A stretch of DNA of 64,000 nt from Larimichthys crocea (taxonomy: Eukaryota > Chordata > Actinopteri > Sciaenidae), in assembly GCF_000972845.2 (NCBI RefSeq), contig NC_040013.1:5446642-5510641 (forward strand), read 5' to 3'. Below the pieces are notes generated by a model. The model saw only the letters and a list, made by a program, of their open reading frames with translations, made no database searches and was not told where the DNA came from. A program made the translations under genes and the position numbers. Below are positions 13,007 to 26,587 of the stretch, piece after piece. Position 1 is the first letter of the stretch; every line of letters begins with the position of its first letter.

Positions 13007-16000
13007 AGATTAATTAAAAGGTACTTAGCTTTGTATGTTATTGTAATTGACATCACTCATGCATAAATCATAGCCTTTATAGGCCAGGTTATATAATTGT
13101 AATGAAAATCAAAGTATGAATACATTTTGTGTTTTTCCCTCCTGAAATGTGGCCATAACATAATCTTGAGTGTGTGTGAGTGTAGCCATTTGTTTTATTT
13201 TCCTCTCTTTGAGGTCTGTTTTTAAAAATAACAACTATGTTAGCCACTCGTGTTATCTACTCCTCCTTTTCTGTCGTGCATCCCTTCATCCTCAGTGTGT
13301 GATTAACTCCATATAGACAGACAGGGAAAAGGTGGTGGGAGGTGGGACGTTCCTTATCTCTCATGTGCATTCAGAGATGTATGACTCTCGTCATGGAGAG
13401 CGGTGTGCTGAGAAACAGGTGGACAATCAAAGAAGACTGTTTCAGGTGTGTTTCATTTAAATCCCCAATGCACGTTTGGCACATGTGCATATACGCAGGT
13501 TATATTTTTGTATGCAATTGTTGGTTACACAGACGGATTTGTGTATGATGGTGAAGTGAGTGTTCTTATTCACACCAGAGTTCACTCTCAGTGTGTTGCT
13601 AGGTCTAATCTGATATCATGGAGTGTATCCTGAATGCTACAGCAGGCAGGCAGCTTCACCGCTGTGTTTACTCTCCGCTATAAAGAATTGTTGCCATCGC
13701 TGTCCAAAGCCTCCACTAGAACATTAGATAAAAAGAATCTGAATAATACATCTGTGTTTTAGGTCTGGAAACATTTGATCTAAACAGATTTGGCTGTTGT
13801 CCCTTTTGAACTTTCAACGTTATTTCACAATTTTTTGTGCCAAGTAAATTAGACTGCCAAACCAACACGCTGCAGAGAGGACGAGACGGCGCTTATTAAA
13901 ACTGGAGATTGTACTCATCATACACAATGTTCTATTTACTGAATGTTGCAATTTTCAGATCATTGGGTGCTTGATAAAGCATGGCAAAAAGTTCCCCACA
14001 GTCTCTGGCACATTTGGGGCCTCCCCTCCCTGTTGTTCAGTATTGTGTTGGTCAGCTGGCTTTACTTTCTGTTTGTGTAATTGTGTCTCCATTAACAAAG
14101 CCGCCTCTGCTTGGACGTCTCCCTTCTCACATGTTTCTGGCCCGATCATGCTGGGGTTTGCATGAAAGGGATTCCTTGAGATTTCCTCACCTGGCCGATG
14201 TCAGCGACAGTGATGACTTCTGATGAAATGGTTTTTCTGTTGCTCACATTTAGCTGGTTGTGAGTCTGTGTCAGCATCACTGGTGTCAGTGTCACTGCTG
14301 TCAGCATCATTGGTTTCCTCTGCATAGGTGTCAGAAAACGTTAGCAGCTTTAATCTCTATGTCCAGCCATATTGCGTCACCTTCTTCCTCAGTTTTCCAC
14401 GTTTGTTCCAGATCTCCCCTTTCCAGCTGTCATTGCAGGCAATCAGCTAGGCCTTTCAGGTTCTTCATCACCTGGAATAACGTCTGACTATAGTTTGCAA
14501 TGTGCCTTTCCATTTGTCTATACACCATCCTCTGGATCCATATGTCGTTCGTCTGTCCTCTCCTCCTGACCAGTAATTAATACAAACGTCATTCATATGT
14601 TTCAGAAGTAACTGTATGCATGATTTGTATTAGAATAAGATTAATTCAAACGTTAGATAGCAAAACAAACATTTGTAAGCCTACAAAACTGTTTGTACCT
14701 GAAAAGAGAGACGTTACAAAATTTCTTTCTGCCAGCCTTTTCCATCAGGATATTCTCGTCTCCAAAGTTCTGTGTGGAAAAAATAAAAGCAGTGACTCTC
14801 GGTTAGGTTATTCCTTTTAACCACGACACGGAAGTCTACGTGAATACACAACTGTAGGTAAAGGCAGCAAGGCATACTTTAAGTGAGGGTTATTTATGCA
14901 ACTAAAGTGAAAAATAAATAAATGAAACAGGCTCTTTTAATTAAAACGGTTTCCAATATTGTGTAGCTTTATTTAATCATGAATTTTAACATAACATAAC
15001 ATAAGTAGTAGCTCTACAATCATTTAAAAAAACATTTTAAATGCCCTTAAACAAAATGTTTAACAGTTGCAATCACTTTTTAACAAATCTAGCTTGCTGA
15101 GCTACAAACAGTTTAGGTTTCTAATATAGATACTCTACTCTTCTTCAGTTTCTTGTGCCCTTATTGAATCCTATTATATATCTGTCTTCACTGAACTGTT
15201 CAGCAACAATATTATGCAATTTATTTATTTTTTGCAATAAAGGATATTGCTCTAAACGGACTTGCCTAACTTTGAAAGTGAAAGTCTTCTTCCTCCTTTT
15301 CTTTAAGAGCAGCGCTAACTAGACTACTGTTTTTTCCTTTTGTATAAAATTAAAATTTCATTGAATATTGCAACAGGAACTGTGTTTCCGTGTTACATCC
15401 AAGGGCATTCAAATGAATATTAATTATTAAACAAACAAACAAAGGATAATATCTAAAAATAGTGTCTGTGTGTGTGCGCGCACTTCAACAGGTGGCTGCT
15501 ATTTCTAAGTCATGATTATGACCACAGGCCATAGTCTCCATAAAAGCCTTGCCAAGTCACAGCATTGCTTTTCATTTCACTTTATTTCTTGTCACTCTGT
15601 GCTTCTTGTCACTGTCACTTTTTTTTTAATTTTTTAAGCATTCTGTGTGTCTTATTTGTCTCTCTGTCTTCGTCTCTCAATATTGCACCTTATTCTCAAT
15701 CTCAAGGACAAATACCTGAGATGCTGAGAAGCATTGCTGACTTGTTAAAGTCTATACTAAGAAGTGTGAAGCGGGTCATATCATCCTGGCAGACTCTCAG
15801 TGGGAGGCACACACATCCACGTATGTGTTAATTTATTGGTCTGACATTGGTATCGCCCTCTCTGCTGCGAGCTTAGGCAAGGCTCCACGTTGCCATTGGT
15901 GTGCATATCTGCTGTTGACACACCAGCTGATATTACTTTGGGACACACATATTGCCCATTAACTCTCTGTCCATCTCAGTCCTATTTTATTTTATGTTGA

Positions 16001-16649
16001 CATCGGATTGTTCACACTTATCATCCATGAGCTCCACGGGGGTGAGTTCCATTTCACATTAATTAAAGCCAGCAGTTTAACAGCACTTTAATACAATACT
16101 TGAAAGTTTTGATTGGTTGCCAGTCACACACCTGGGAGGCTTCCGAAGGAGTATGAGGTTTCTGTGGATGTGATATATTTATTAATACAGGGCTTTACTT
16201 CAGTGACATGACATCTCGCAGCACACCTCCCAGCTTATCGGTCTTTTTATGTCCTTGTGTGTGATGTTATACAACCTTTGCATCTTAACATACACACATT
16301 AAAATGGATGGATGTCAAACAGCACAAATTTTATTATGCTCTAGTGTAGACAAGGGCTAGTTGGCACTGGAATTGTCAATTGCGCCGATTATAATATATT
16401 TTTAATGTACAACTTGGCCACTAGCCAGGGCTAAACCCTCTCCCTATGCTTGTTTTATGAGATTTTGTCTTTGTTCTACTTTAAAAGTTATAGTCTTAAC
16501 ATTTCGTTACTGTGGTCGCTTTAGAAATCTACCAGCTTATTTCACCCGTCTAATCTCACACGCAGTATAACCGTCTGGTGAAAGACTGACATTATGCTGG
16601 AGCTGTCATTGAAAACAAAATAATAATGATACGATTCCCTGTCATGAGT

Positions 16650-16758
16650 CTTGTGACTTGTCCAGGGTGTACGCCGCCTCTCACCTGTAGTCAGCTGGGT
16701 TAAACTCCAGGCCCCTGCAGCCCTGATGAGGATAAGCTGTTACAGAAAATGGATGTAT
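16650..16758 (+). mobile_element. LINE 3'-tail fragment (fish L2-like)
   Basis: The block contains GTACGCCGCCTCTCACC, CAGCTGGG, AACTCCAGGCCCC and GAGGATAAGC followed by ACAGAAAATGGATG. This order strongly resembles the conserved 3' tail of an abundant teleost LINE family, which usually ends in ATGG repeats. It looks decayed and truncated. The sense of the tail is on the + strand. Confidence 0.6.
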
Positions 16759-19700
16759 AATAAACTCAGAGCAAGGTCACAGGAGTTTTACCGGAGTAAA
16801 TCGTTAAAAATTAAGTTGCTTTTATCAGTCATCTGTTCATCCCTGTCTCTCTGTCTTTTCATTTTCTTTAATTAGAATATCTCCTGCCGGTCATACTTCT
16901 TTATTATCTTTGCAAACCAATGCATTACCAGAACAAGTAATAACTCAGATAAGGGATTATATTGTTTTTGAATGTAATATACTCTTTGACAGTATCATGC
17001 TTTACTTTTACTGTGCTGTACAGTGCTGAAACAGGCGGTTTCATGGTACAGCTTCTATGGCTGCACCAGTACCACCTTAAAAAGCCCCCTGTAAAACTTC
17101 TCATTAGGGTTATCGCTTCACCTAAAGATGTTTTATGCATCTAATTTAGTCTAGTTAGTCTAATCTAGTTTGGGCTAATTGGCCACACAGTGACTGATCT
17201 GTTGTTTGTGACAGTCCGCTGCAGAGCTACAGTAATGTCAGATGTTAACGGTGCTTTGAGGATGAGATGAGAGAAACGGGTCCTCATCATTAAACCTGGA
17301 GCAGGGACCGTTTTTTATAATAAAGGCTTCTTGTACGACCTGTCTTTATTTAATTATTGAAGAATTCACAGGGGTGAGTTTTAAAGGGACGAATGAGCTT
17401 TCAGTGGTTTTAATGGAAGCATGTTGAGGTATGACTGTGCATGTGGGTGTTGTTCTAATGAAAGAGGATGAATCACTGGATAAAACTTGTAAGGTTTGCT
17501 ACTACAGTTGCTCAGGTCTGAAGTGTGGGCTTCTTTCCAGGTCTGTGAGTGTAGGCTGCTGTGATGACACATCGTGTGGGGGGGAAGAATCCCATGTTGT
17601 TCAAGAAAAAGCCTATCCTATCCCCAAACTTTCAAAGTAGCTATTGTGAGATGTCCTGCATTTCTGCCGCCTATATTTGTTTGACAGTGTTTATTTCTGT
17701 TTTTTAAGGATAACCCGCAAATGTAAAAGTATTTTGGTGTCTGCAGATATAGACGACGTGATGTCATGCTGAGTTATTTCCAGTGCAGCCACAGTGTTTC
17801 ACAGCAGAAAACAATGCTAAATGTCAGTCCCACGCAATCAAAAGAGTGAGGGCGGGTTTCATTCACGCAGTAGAGAAATCATTAGAGGAGTCAGAGATAC
17901 TGGCCTCTCCACTGACAGGAGGCTGATGGACAATAATACTTGCACTACCCACAGCAATGTGGGTGCAGGTATTATCATTTGATACAGTAAACACAAGGGA
18001 AAGGCATTTGACCCACTCGTTGAAGTCTCTGCCCCCTGCTGGTTATTGCAGCATTAGAAAAGTATGCAGTGTACATTATTACCGCATGGATGAGCTGCAA
18101 GCTCCGTCACAATGCATCTGCAGTAACTTAATAGAAATGAATGAATCAAAGGGAACAGAGTGTGATTCAGTGCAGCAAGGACAAAGAACACAATGAGACA
18201 TTATTTTAGTCATTTGCCTTAGACTTAGCTCATGGACTATCTCATTTAAATTTTAGATTCATTTAGGAAATTGTGCCTAAATTTAATGTGACTCCATCGT
18301 TGTGCTAATTATTTTTTTAGCGAGCAATATCATGTTCCAACCCTCAGACACATTCACAACCACACGACAGCTGCTTATGTGATTTGAAACTCAGGATTAG
18401 CTTTGTTTTAATGAGGTCATGACTTCTGTTGCCTCCGTTCAGATTACAGTCACCAAGTCACTCACACAGAAAAGATACAGCTTCATTTTCACTTTGCAGT
18501 CCACACACAACTGTATGTAGTGGATAACACTGTATATTTTGAGAATAATCAGTAACCCGGCCTACAAACATTCACATTGACGAATACATGGTTCAGCTCC
18601 ACCAATTATCTAAAGGTCAGAGTTTTCCTTCACTTGTGTCCTCGAATTTAGGTGATTAATTACTTTAAGTTTGTCTTCACATGTCAATTTGGCTGATACA
18701 GAAGCTGTCCAAGGATATTGGCAGCTCAAAGGATAAAGGAGACAAAGGGGAGACAGAAAGTTAGGCACCTTATCGACAAAGTCAGGGTGGCTGTAGTGCG
18801 AGTAGCAAGTGATGAAGCAAGCAAAGTGAAGGAGGGACATGGGACTCTGGGATAGAGGGGAAGACAAAGACATGAGCAGAGACAAAAGTAAACAGAGAAG
18901 TGAGACGAATCCATCTATAGATCCAGGGCAAGCAGTGATTCTCCCAGGAGGGGGTATGCTGTGTCTGGCCTGGCTCCCAGTGTGTGCCTCCTCTGCTGGC
19001 AGCCGCGGGGGCTACTCAGCTTTTAACCAGACGCTGCCCTTTGCATATCACAGCATCTCGTCCTCTGTCCTGACTTAAACCTCTCAACTTTCTCTCTGTC
19101 CACCCCTTTTTCATTGCATCACTTTAGCTGTGCTTATTACTCCTTTTGAATGATTTTGCATTTGTTCCACCGCCTGCATTTGCATCAAATGTTGGCTGCA
19201 TTTTATGATTTCAGTTGAGCTCCTGGGATTGTTTCCTGCCATTTTTCTGTGTATTTGTACTGATTTTTGCTTGTCTCTAATTAATGCCACTGGCGTTTGT
19301 TTTACATCACTATCAAGGCCGGTCTGCTGTGCTAGTTTTGGCTTATTTCATCACAGCTGTCACAGGCTAATTATCATGAAGAGAGGGACAGGTTGTTGGA
19401 TCGGGCTTGTTGAGAATACAGTTCAATGAGCATGTAACACACATGTGCAATTACTGATTATTTTAATTGGCATTTAATAGCAGCAATAATATCAATAATA
19501 AAACCAGTCAGGCAGAACGGACTAGTTATTTTGACTTTATTTTGACGATTAACAGATCAGTTTTTGCATTGATATCATTCTAAAATCAAGTTTTTGCTTG
19601 TATTCATTCACTGAAGACCAACTCCTAACTCAGTTTGTACTGCCACAGCTTTCCCTTTGCATAAAAATGGTGTTAGTGAGTTCCATACTGTTGTTCTCTT

Positions 19701-19860
19701 GTCATCTTTCAAATGTACACATATTTCAGTTAATAATTTTCAACAGGGCATTTACAGTCATCTAATATTTCAACTTTGTACACAGATCTGAGAGAAAGAT
19801 GCATCATGAATAATGAGTGTGTGGGTGAGCGTTCAGAGGACTCCAGGCAGTAGCTCTCTT

Positions 19861-19884
19861 TCACACACACATACACACACACAG
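19861..19884. repeat. Short interrupted (CA)n repeat
   Basis: A CA run with one TA interruption. Confidence 0.85.
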
Positions 19885-20167
19885 ATGCACACGGCCAAAT
19901 AAGATGATGCCAACTTCTGTGGCTCTAAAAGCCAGCCAACAGAGACCTCAGATGCATAACAGAGATGAGAGGAAAGACAAGAATAATGATCCTTGCAGAT
20001 CAGGACCAGACCCAGTATATCAAGAGAATAACTTCCTCCTGAAAACCAGCAACACCAAGGAGCTGATAGTGGGCTTTGGGAAGAAGCAAAGGAGGAACTA
20101 CACACCCTAAATATCAATGGGTACTCAATGTGGGGCTGCTCTCTGTGATGATAAAGGCGAGGTACAG

Positions 20168-20189
20168 ACAGTTTCAGTTTCAGTTTCAG
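20168..20189. repeat. (CAGTTT)n hexanucleotide repeat
   Basis: Three tandem copies of CAGTTT plus a partial unit. Confidence 0.85.
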
Positions 20190-21170
20190 ACACTTGAGGA
20201 GTATCCACTCAAACACGGAGGAATGTCCGCTCCAGCATCCTGATGGGGAACGCAGCCCGATTTAGAAACAGTGTTAAACAAGACGTTAAGGTCCTGGAGG
20301 AGTGGTTAGTTCAGCTTAATATGTGACAATCAAACTTATCTTGAACTTTGTTCAAATAAAAAGAGGACAACGACAGTAAAGCAAGAAAAGAGAAAGGGAG
20401 TTGATGTTAGGGCGGCATCAGGAGGAGAAAAAGGGCAAAATCTTGATTGAGGTCATGTGTGTGCCAGCTGTACCAAGCGGCTCTGTTTCCTGCTGGCATA
20501 GAGATTGGTTGATCCCCATAATTGTATGCAAAGCTGCCCCCACCTGGTGGCTGCTACATTTGTTTAATTGATTATTGATCTGAACTATAGAGTAAATGTC
20601 AAGAGCTTCCTATGAGGTATGGGGTATGAAAATAAACAAGAGTCAGCCTTTGTGTCTGTGTGCAAGTCTGTCTGCCTATCACTCCATCCACATCTCTTCC
20701 ACTTTTTCACCCTGTCCATCTGTTGGCCTGAATTCACCATGCTGCTTCCCACACTGATAAATCCTGTACCTCTTCCCATTCCTTCCATCGAAAAACACTG
20801 CAGCAGCAAAAGAATGACAGGAGATGAGATGCTTGCAGAGCCTTTGAACAGCTTGTGTCAACTGCCATGGTCATGTCATGAAGTATTTATGCTTGAAACA
20901 TTAAGTGTGCATGTATGTGTGTTTTTAAACATTTTTTTTTACTGATGTTATGCTGTGTGTGCGCTTGTGTGTACGCGTATGCTCTGTGATGTGTGGTGAG
21001 TAATGAGGAGACAGATGGTGCACACTCCAGGGTTTGGTGGTGCAGACATGCCAACACGGGAGACTCAGGCAAGGATGGAGGCACTGCATGGGTGTGTTTG
21101 TTTATCGCATACATGTGTCTGTGCACGAGCATAAGAAACAAGCTCGCACTTTTTAAAAGGCCGTATAGAC

Positions 21171-21190
21171 TGTACATTTGTGTACATTTG
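21171..21190. repeat. 10-bp tandem duplication
   Basis: The word TGTACATTTG occurs twice head to tail. Confidence 0.9.
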
Positions 21191-21690
21191 TGTGTAAAGA
21201 CACTTGTTTGTATGTCACGTCATGAGCAACGCTGGAAGCTTTTGGTGTTTGCACAAGCATGAAGCTGTACAGACTGTAGCCTCAATCGCCACATGTTCTC
21301 TAAATATACATGAATGTGCTCAACTACACATACATACATATTGCAGTGTACATGCAGTTATGTTTCTCTGAGCACCAGTATGTCTAAATCTGTCACAACT
21401 GCTTTGGCTTAAGGATAGTGTGCTTTATTACCGAGTGCACTGAGGCATCAAAAAACGTTTTGTTGTTGTTGTTTTTTCTCCATGAGGTCTGGGGCTATTT
21501 TTTTTTCAGTTTAATCTCTTCTATAGCACTTGAGGCAGTAAGGATGAGGTGTGTTATGTTTGATTGAACTCAGCAACTGAAGTCATAAGACCTGCTGACA
21601 GATGACGCTGAACAAGCCTCATACACCAGCACACATGAAAGGGACAGCTGTCGTGTCCTGGCGTCTGACTCCATTGTAATATAAGAATGT

Positions 21691-21706
21691 GCACACACAC
21701 GCACAC

Positions 21707-21742
<36 letters not shown>
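21691..21742. repeat. (CA)n microsatellite
   Basis: A CA run of about 52 bases interrupted twice by G. The interrupted left part and pure right part suggest older and younger expansions. Confidence 0.96.
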
Positions 21743-21745
<3 letters not shown>

Positions 21746-23759
21746 GCCCACTCTTTACCGTGTCTCGACAGAGTTTTGTCGTGACTCTGCAGAGCTGTCT
21801 GTGCCAAGAAGCAGAGTGGCACCTCCCTGCTGTCAAACCCCCCGTCTGGCCTGGCAGTCCCCTTGTTTTCCTTCCCAAATGCGAAGAGATCAGCAATGTA
21901 ATTGCTTCCCGTTGTGCGAGCCTCCCAGTATTTCCTTCCTTTTGTTTGTGCAGTCAGGTGTTACATTTTTTATGTTCCACTTTTCCTGCATCCTGCTGCT
22001 TTTAAAAAAAAAATATATCTACCCATTTTCCTTTTATTGTTCCGTCATATACTGCTGCCATCTGATCTGTACATTTCCAGACTATTTTACAGCTGCTCTT
22101 TTATGCTTCACCTCACCAAACGCATCCTTTTTTTTCCTGACTTTTGAAGATAGGACTCTCTCTTTCTCCTCTCAACTGATAGCTCCCGGCGAGGAGCACC
22201 CTTCATATAAGTAACATGAATAGCTAGCAGGCAGAAGAAAAGCCTGGTGGGATAGGACTGTCGGAAAAAAGAAGGAAAGAGACTGGCTTTTATATTATTT
22301 ACCGCTTACACATGTACTCAAGAGCAGAATAAATGATACTGTTAACAGAAAAAGATGGTACACGCACAATTATCTTGTATGATATCCCCCAATGTACATT
22401 TTAATATGTATAGTATGATAGTTCTAGTACTGTATAATCTTGTTTATCTTGACTTTTTAAAGTATTGCTAAACAGGGCATAAATAAATAAGGCCAGTTTT
22501 TCCTGCTCACACTGTACATTTGTTGTTGTTGTTGAACATTGATTGGCACCTAAGTGGGAGGAAAAACTAAACTATCTTGACATGATGTCCTAAAGGGGAA
22601 GTGTCCACTCAGCAGGAAAGTTGTCCACAGTATTGGAGGTTTTAGCTCTTGTATTGTTCAACAGTTCAAAAATAAGTTTTACGTTGTGTTCAGTTTCATG
22701 CCTGTTATAATCTGTAAAGAGATTGCACCAGTACAGTACTTTACAAGTATTGCCAAGTAGCAGAAAGAAAAAAGCAAATCAGGTTTTCCAACAATGACAA
22801 GGAGGACAACTGTAGCAGAAGTGTCTACTGAAGGAGGCAGATACAGGAAAATTGTGATGTTTCGTGCTGACATTTTTTTGTGCAGTATCAACAGTTTTAT
22901 TATAACCCATCCCTGCACGCCCACACAGTTATTTTCAACAACTCACGCTGATTAAGCCTCTAGTCAGGTTGAAGTTGGGAAGAAAATGAAAATGGAAGAT
23001 GTCACCGGACTCTTGAGCATTTACTCCCTACAGTTCAATCTGTAATTACAAGCAACTGAGGCGAAAAATTCAATTCAGCTGATTTAAATGGCTTATAATT
23101 CATTTGTGTTTGCTTTTACTTGCCCCTGGTGGATTTTATTTGCATCCGATATGAGTGCAGATCATCTTGATCGGTGACTGATCATTATTTGTTTTGTTAT
23201 AGCAGCAGCACCTTAAAAATAGACCCCTTTTTTACCAAAGTGCTTGAAATTCAATGAGTGTGGATTACCTAGTCCACATTTTGGCCTTTGTCCTGCTTTA
23301 AAAATAGATATCCATTTGCTCTGAAATTTAACCATAGCATCTGCAGGTTAATTCCATAAATGATAAATTCTGATCCACTTGAATTAAACATGATCTGAGA
23401 TAAATGAATCCCCATTTTCATTGGCTTTGCTGCAATCTTGACTGGAAGACAGTATGATGCACATTGCTGTTCTGCATCTGGGCAGTTGCCATATTGCAGA
23501 GGTCACTGTCTGCCCAGGCGATTATTAGAGAGGTTGAGATCTGCAAGTAAACAAACAGAGTATGTATCGTTGTTGGTTTTCACACTCTTCACCTTATGAA
23601 CTGCTTCAAATCAGTAGCAGCAGCAAAATGATCTAATTAAGGCTTTTTACAGTAAACGGAGTCATTAGATGCAGTCATTACAAGGTTAACAGTGAGGGTA
23701 ACCGCCCTGTAACTGCATCAAAGACAGGACAGGAGATTGAAGGAAATCAGTCATTTACT

Positions 23760-24006
23760 GTGAGGCGGCAGAGCGGATCGTCCACTAATCGGATGATCAA
23801 TCCCCGGCTCTTCCAGTCTGCATATCAAAGTGTCCTTGGTGTGTGAATGTGTATGAATGATTAGCTCCCAAAAACCGATGAGCAGTTGGCACCTTGCATG
23901 GCGGCCAATGGCATCAGTGTATGAATGTCTGAATGAGATATGTAGTGAAGCGCGTGAGTGGTCAGAAGATGAGACTAGAAAGGCGTAGTACAGTCCTACC
24001 ACTATC
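23760..24006 (+). mobile_element. Decayed tRNA-derived SINE-like element
   Basis: A run of blocks appears in the order I recall for a ubiquitous teleost repeat. These are an A-box-like GCGGCAGAGCGG, CGTCCACTAATCGG, a degraded B-box with ATCAATCCCCGGC, TTCCAGTCTGCAT, GTGTGAATGTGTATGAATG, TTGGCACCTTGCATGGC, GCCAATGGCATCAGTGT, and a tail with GAGTGGTCAGAAGA and GACTAGAAAGGCG. The B-box has lost its central TTCGA, so independent pol III transcription is unlikely. Confidence 0.7.
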
Positions 24007-24297
24007 CCAGCCTTTGCACATTATTATTTCTTTGACATGATTTTCTTGCTGACTCCCTCTCTTCATACTATCCATCGCTGTCTCTTTTGATCTGTTGTTC
24101 AGTACAGTGGATATATAACCTTTATAAAAACGTCCAGCTGAGAGGATTGGCAGGGATAAAAGCAGATCTTTTATCTTTAACTGGATAGACATCAGATGTT
24201 TGAGACAGCAGCTGGTAGCAAATTCCTCTTAACTTTTTTTCTTTTTTTAATATCCTACCATCCTGACAGATTAGTCGATCTACACTGCATCTCTGCA

Positions 24298-24334
24298 CAG
24301 AGAGAGAGGAAGAGAGAGGGAGGGAGAGAGAGAG
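24298..24334. repeat. (GA)n purine tract
   Basis: A purine-only run of GAGA with GGA interruptions, at the left edge of a candidate alternative promoter region. Confidence 0.9.
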
Positions 24335-24429
24335 CAATCTGCAGAGTTGTGAGGCTGAGTGACTGCATGTGAGGTATGAAGAACCTCACAGCTGGTTGCC
24401 CTTTGCTGTGTGTGTGAGTGTTTGAGATA

Positions 24430-24600
24430 CAGCCCGAGCCGGTGAGTGAGTGTGTGTGTGTGGTTGTCTCTCTCATATAGGAGAGTAAGCCAGCAGCAGC
24501 AGCAGCAGTTGTACAGTGGAGCGTGTTCAGTGTCTGGATGTTTGCGCTGCCTCTCTCAGCTGCGGGACGAAGCTTTACTGTAGGTATACACACACACACA
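24430..24600 (+). promoter_or_regulatory. Candidate alternative first exon/promoter in intron 1
   Basis: The region is moderately CpG-rich and preceded by purine and TG tracts. It contains a (CAG)6 run at 24490-24508 and an ATG at 24538. The 14-codon frame from that ATG (MFALPLSAAGRSFT) reaches a possible donor, gtaggt at 24580, in phase 0, which would join exon 2 in frame. This is a weak model: the donor is imperfect and the peptide has no recognised homology. Confidence 0.2.
24490..24508. repeat. (CAG)n trinucleotide repeat
   Basis: Six CAG units, non-coding as far as can be seen. Confidence 0.92.
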
Positions 24601-24606
24601 CACACA
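24586..24606. repeat. (AC)n microsatellite
   Basis: A short AC run. Confidence 0.9.
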
Positions 24607-25481
24607 TGTTCACAACACTGTTTCGACTGTCTTTCTGCTGTTTCTCCTTGTAGGTTGCTTATTTTCTGCATGCTGATGCTGTTTTTGCTTATGCTTATTG
24701 ATGCATTGAGTGTCAGGGCAAAGAGTGGCTGTACGCGAGCGGCCGTTGCCTCCAGGAGTATTTCAGTCTGGAGAATTTGAGACAGTTGAGTGAGGCGAAG
24801 AAGGGATTAAAATGTGCCGTTCACCAGCAAAATCTTTCCATCACTTCAGCACGTTCACACATTTGCATGCAGAACAGATTTTCATACAGTATTTCCATGA
24901 ATCTGACTACCTGCTTTGTTTATGTAGAAGGTGTTGGCCGCCTTTAATCTGCGTGCAGGTGTTTTTGTGTGTATTTGTTTATCTAAGTGTTGCTGGGGGA
25001 TGGTGGGGTGGAGGTGCAGTGGGTGTGTCGTGTCCAGTTTCCAATAGTGTGGAACCCGAGCTGGCTGCTAGTGTGTCATGACATGGGACTGTTAATCAGA
25101 CTCCAGGCAGATAGGGACAAAACAAGGGCGAGAGAAGACGAACTAAGGGGAAAAAACAGGGCTATAACACATAACACAATGAGAATGGACTTGGGGTTTA
25201 GAAATGTACGGATCGATGCAGTTGAAGGTGTATATCCTTCCGCTTGTGCTTCTATCTTGACCAGATAATGGGTTTAAAAAAGCAGTATACCTTGTTAAAA
25301 TTGCAAAAGAGCATTTCCCACGGGCAAGGAGAGGAGGCTTATGTACATCCCTCACCCCCACCCATGACACATGTCCCCTGGTTCACACCCCTCTGCCTGT
25401 GTCTAAAGCCGCAGTCTTGTTCCCTTAATTCCTGTTTTCAAGGGCTGGGTCCTGAACGTGCTCAGAATGAGAGCAAAATAG

Positions 25482-25702
25482 CCACAACTGGAGGAGGAGG
25501 GGGGGAAGAAGAGATGGAGGAAGAAAATGATAAAAAGTGAAAGACTGAGGCAAGGTAACAGAAGACGTGGGAAAAGAGAAGGAGAGAGAAAAAGACTACA
25601 GCAGGTGATAATAGAGCGGGTAGCCTGAGGAGAGTGAAGAGGAATGGTCTGATGAGAGAAGGTATGAATGACTCTCTCTCTCTCTCTCCCTCTCTCTCTC
25701 TC
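25482..25702. repeat. Strand-asymmetric purine-rich block followed by (CT)n
   Basis: About 180 bases on the + strand are dominated by A and G. They are followed at 25670-25702 by a pure CT run. Such blocks can form triplex or other unusual DNA structures. Confidence 0.7.
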
Positions 25703-25713
25703 CACTGATGCTC

Positions 25714-25795
25714 CTCTCATCAGACAAATGCTGGATTACATTGCAGGGTTATTTCTCTCATCAGACAAATGCTGGATTACATTGCAGGGTTATTT
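25714..25795 (+). repeat. Perfect 41-bp tandem duplication
   Basis: Two identical 41-bp units lie head to tail, at 25714-25754 and 25755-25795. The absence of any difference suggests a recent event, or an assembly artefact. Confidence 0.97.
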
Positions 25796-26587
25796 CAGGC
25801 ACCGTCGGATTGTTTGAGTGTACAATTTTCATCAATTTTCAAGATCAGCTTCTGGCACAAAAGGGTTTAAGAAAACCGAGTCATTTTCACTCCCTCTCAT
25901 AAAAAAAAAAGAATCAAATGATTTCACTCCCGTCTTAGAAATGACAGAAAAGTGTCTGACTTCTATCTAAATTCCTGAATGCTGTCTGTATGCCCAGTAC
26001 AGTACATACATAATACAACACTATGAAGTTCTCCTGGGAGAGACTAATGTGTTTTTAAGAGAAGTGCTGCATCTGAATTTCCTGTTGAATGTTGCGTCTC
26101 GGGGGCGTGACTAAATCATTCATTTTGTCATGTGAACTGTATACACTGCATTACAAAGTACTGTGCATACATTCCTTTTTATATGTAAATCAGCTCAGGC
26201 CAAATTAAAGGTAATAATAGAAGAAAGAAGTCAGGAAGATGCTCTTCTTTATCTGTGCATGACAGAAACTCATTACACCCAGGCACCTTTCACTGTAGAT
26301 TAAAGTTTCTGCTCCAGCATCTTTACACCGTGGAGCCTCTCTCCATTCATTAATGAAACCAAGTTTAGGCTGCTCGATTACAACATTCATCAGACCCCTT
26401 TTTTCTATTTTGTTTCCCAAATTGAGTTTCGGTATTTTAAAAAAGAACTTCCAAACTATGACTGATTACCTGTCGACGTGCCCAGTGGGGTTCAGCAACA
26501 GCCAACGTTTGCAGCATTTGGCTGCTGTAAATGGCCCGGCTGGGGAGACCTAGAGAAGACGAGGCTTGGTGATGTGAAAGATTAGCT

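Noticed and set aside
21570..22214. Overlapping open frames rich in Cys-Val or His-Thr repeats
   Set aside because: They are translations of the (CA)n microsatellite at 21691-21742.
23760..23835. A genuine tRNA gene at the head of the SINE-like element
   Set aside because: The B-box is degraded and the downstream sequence continues as repeat body; no cloverleaf can be drawn.
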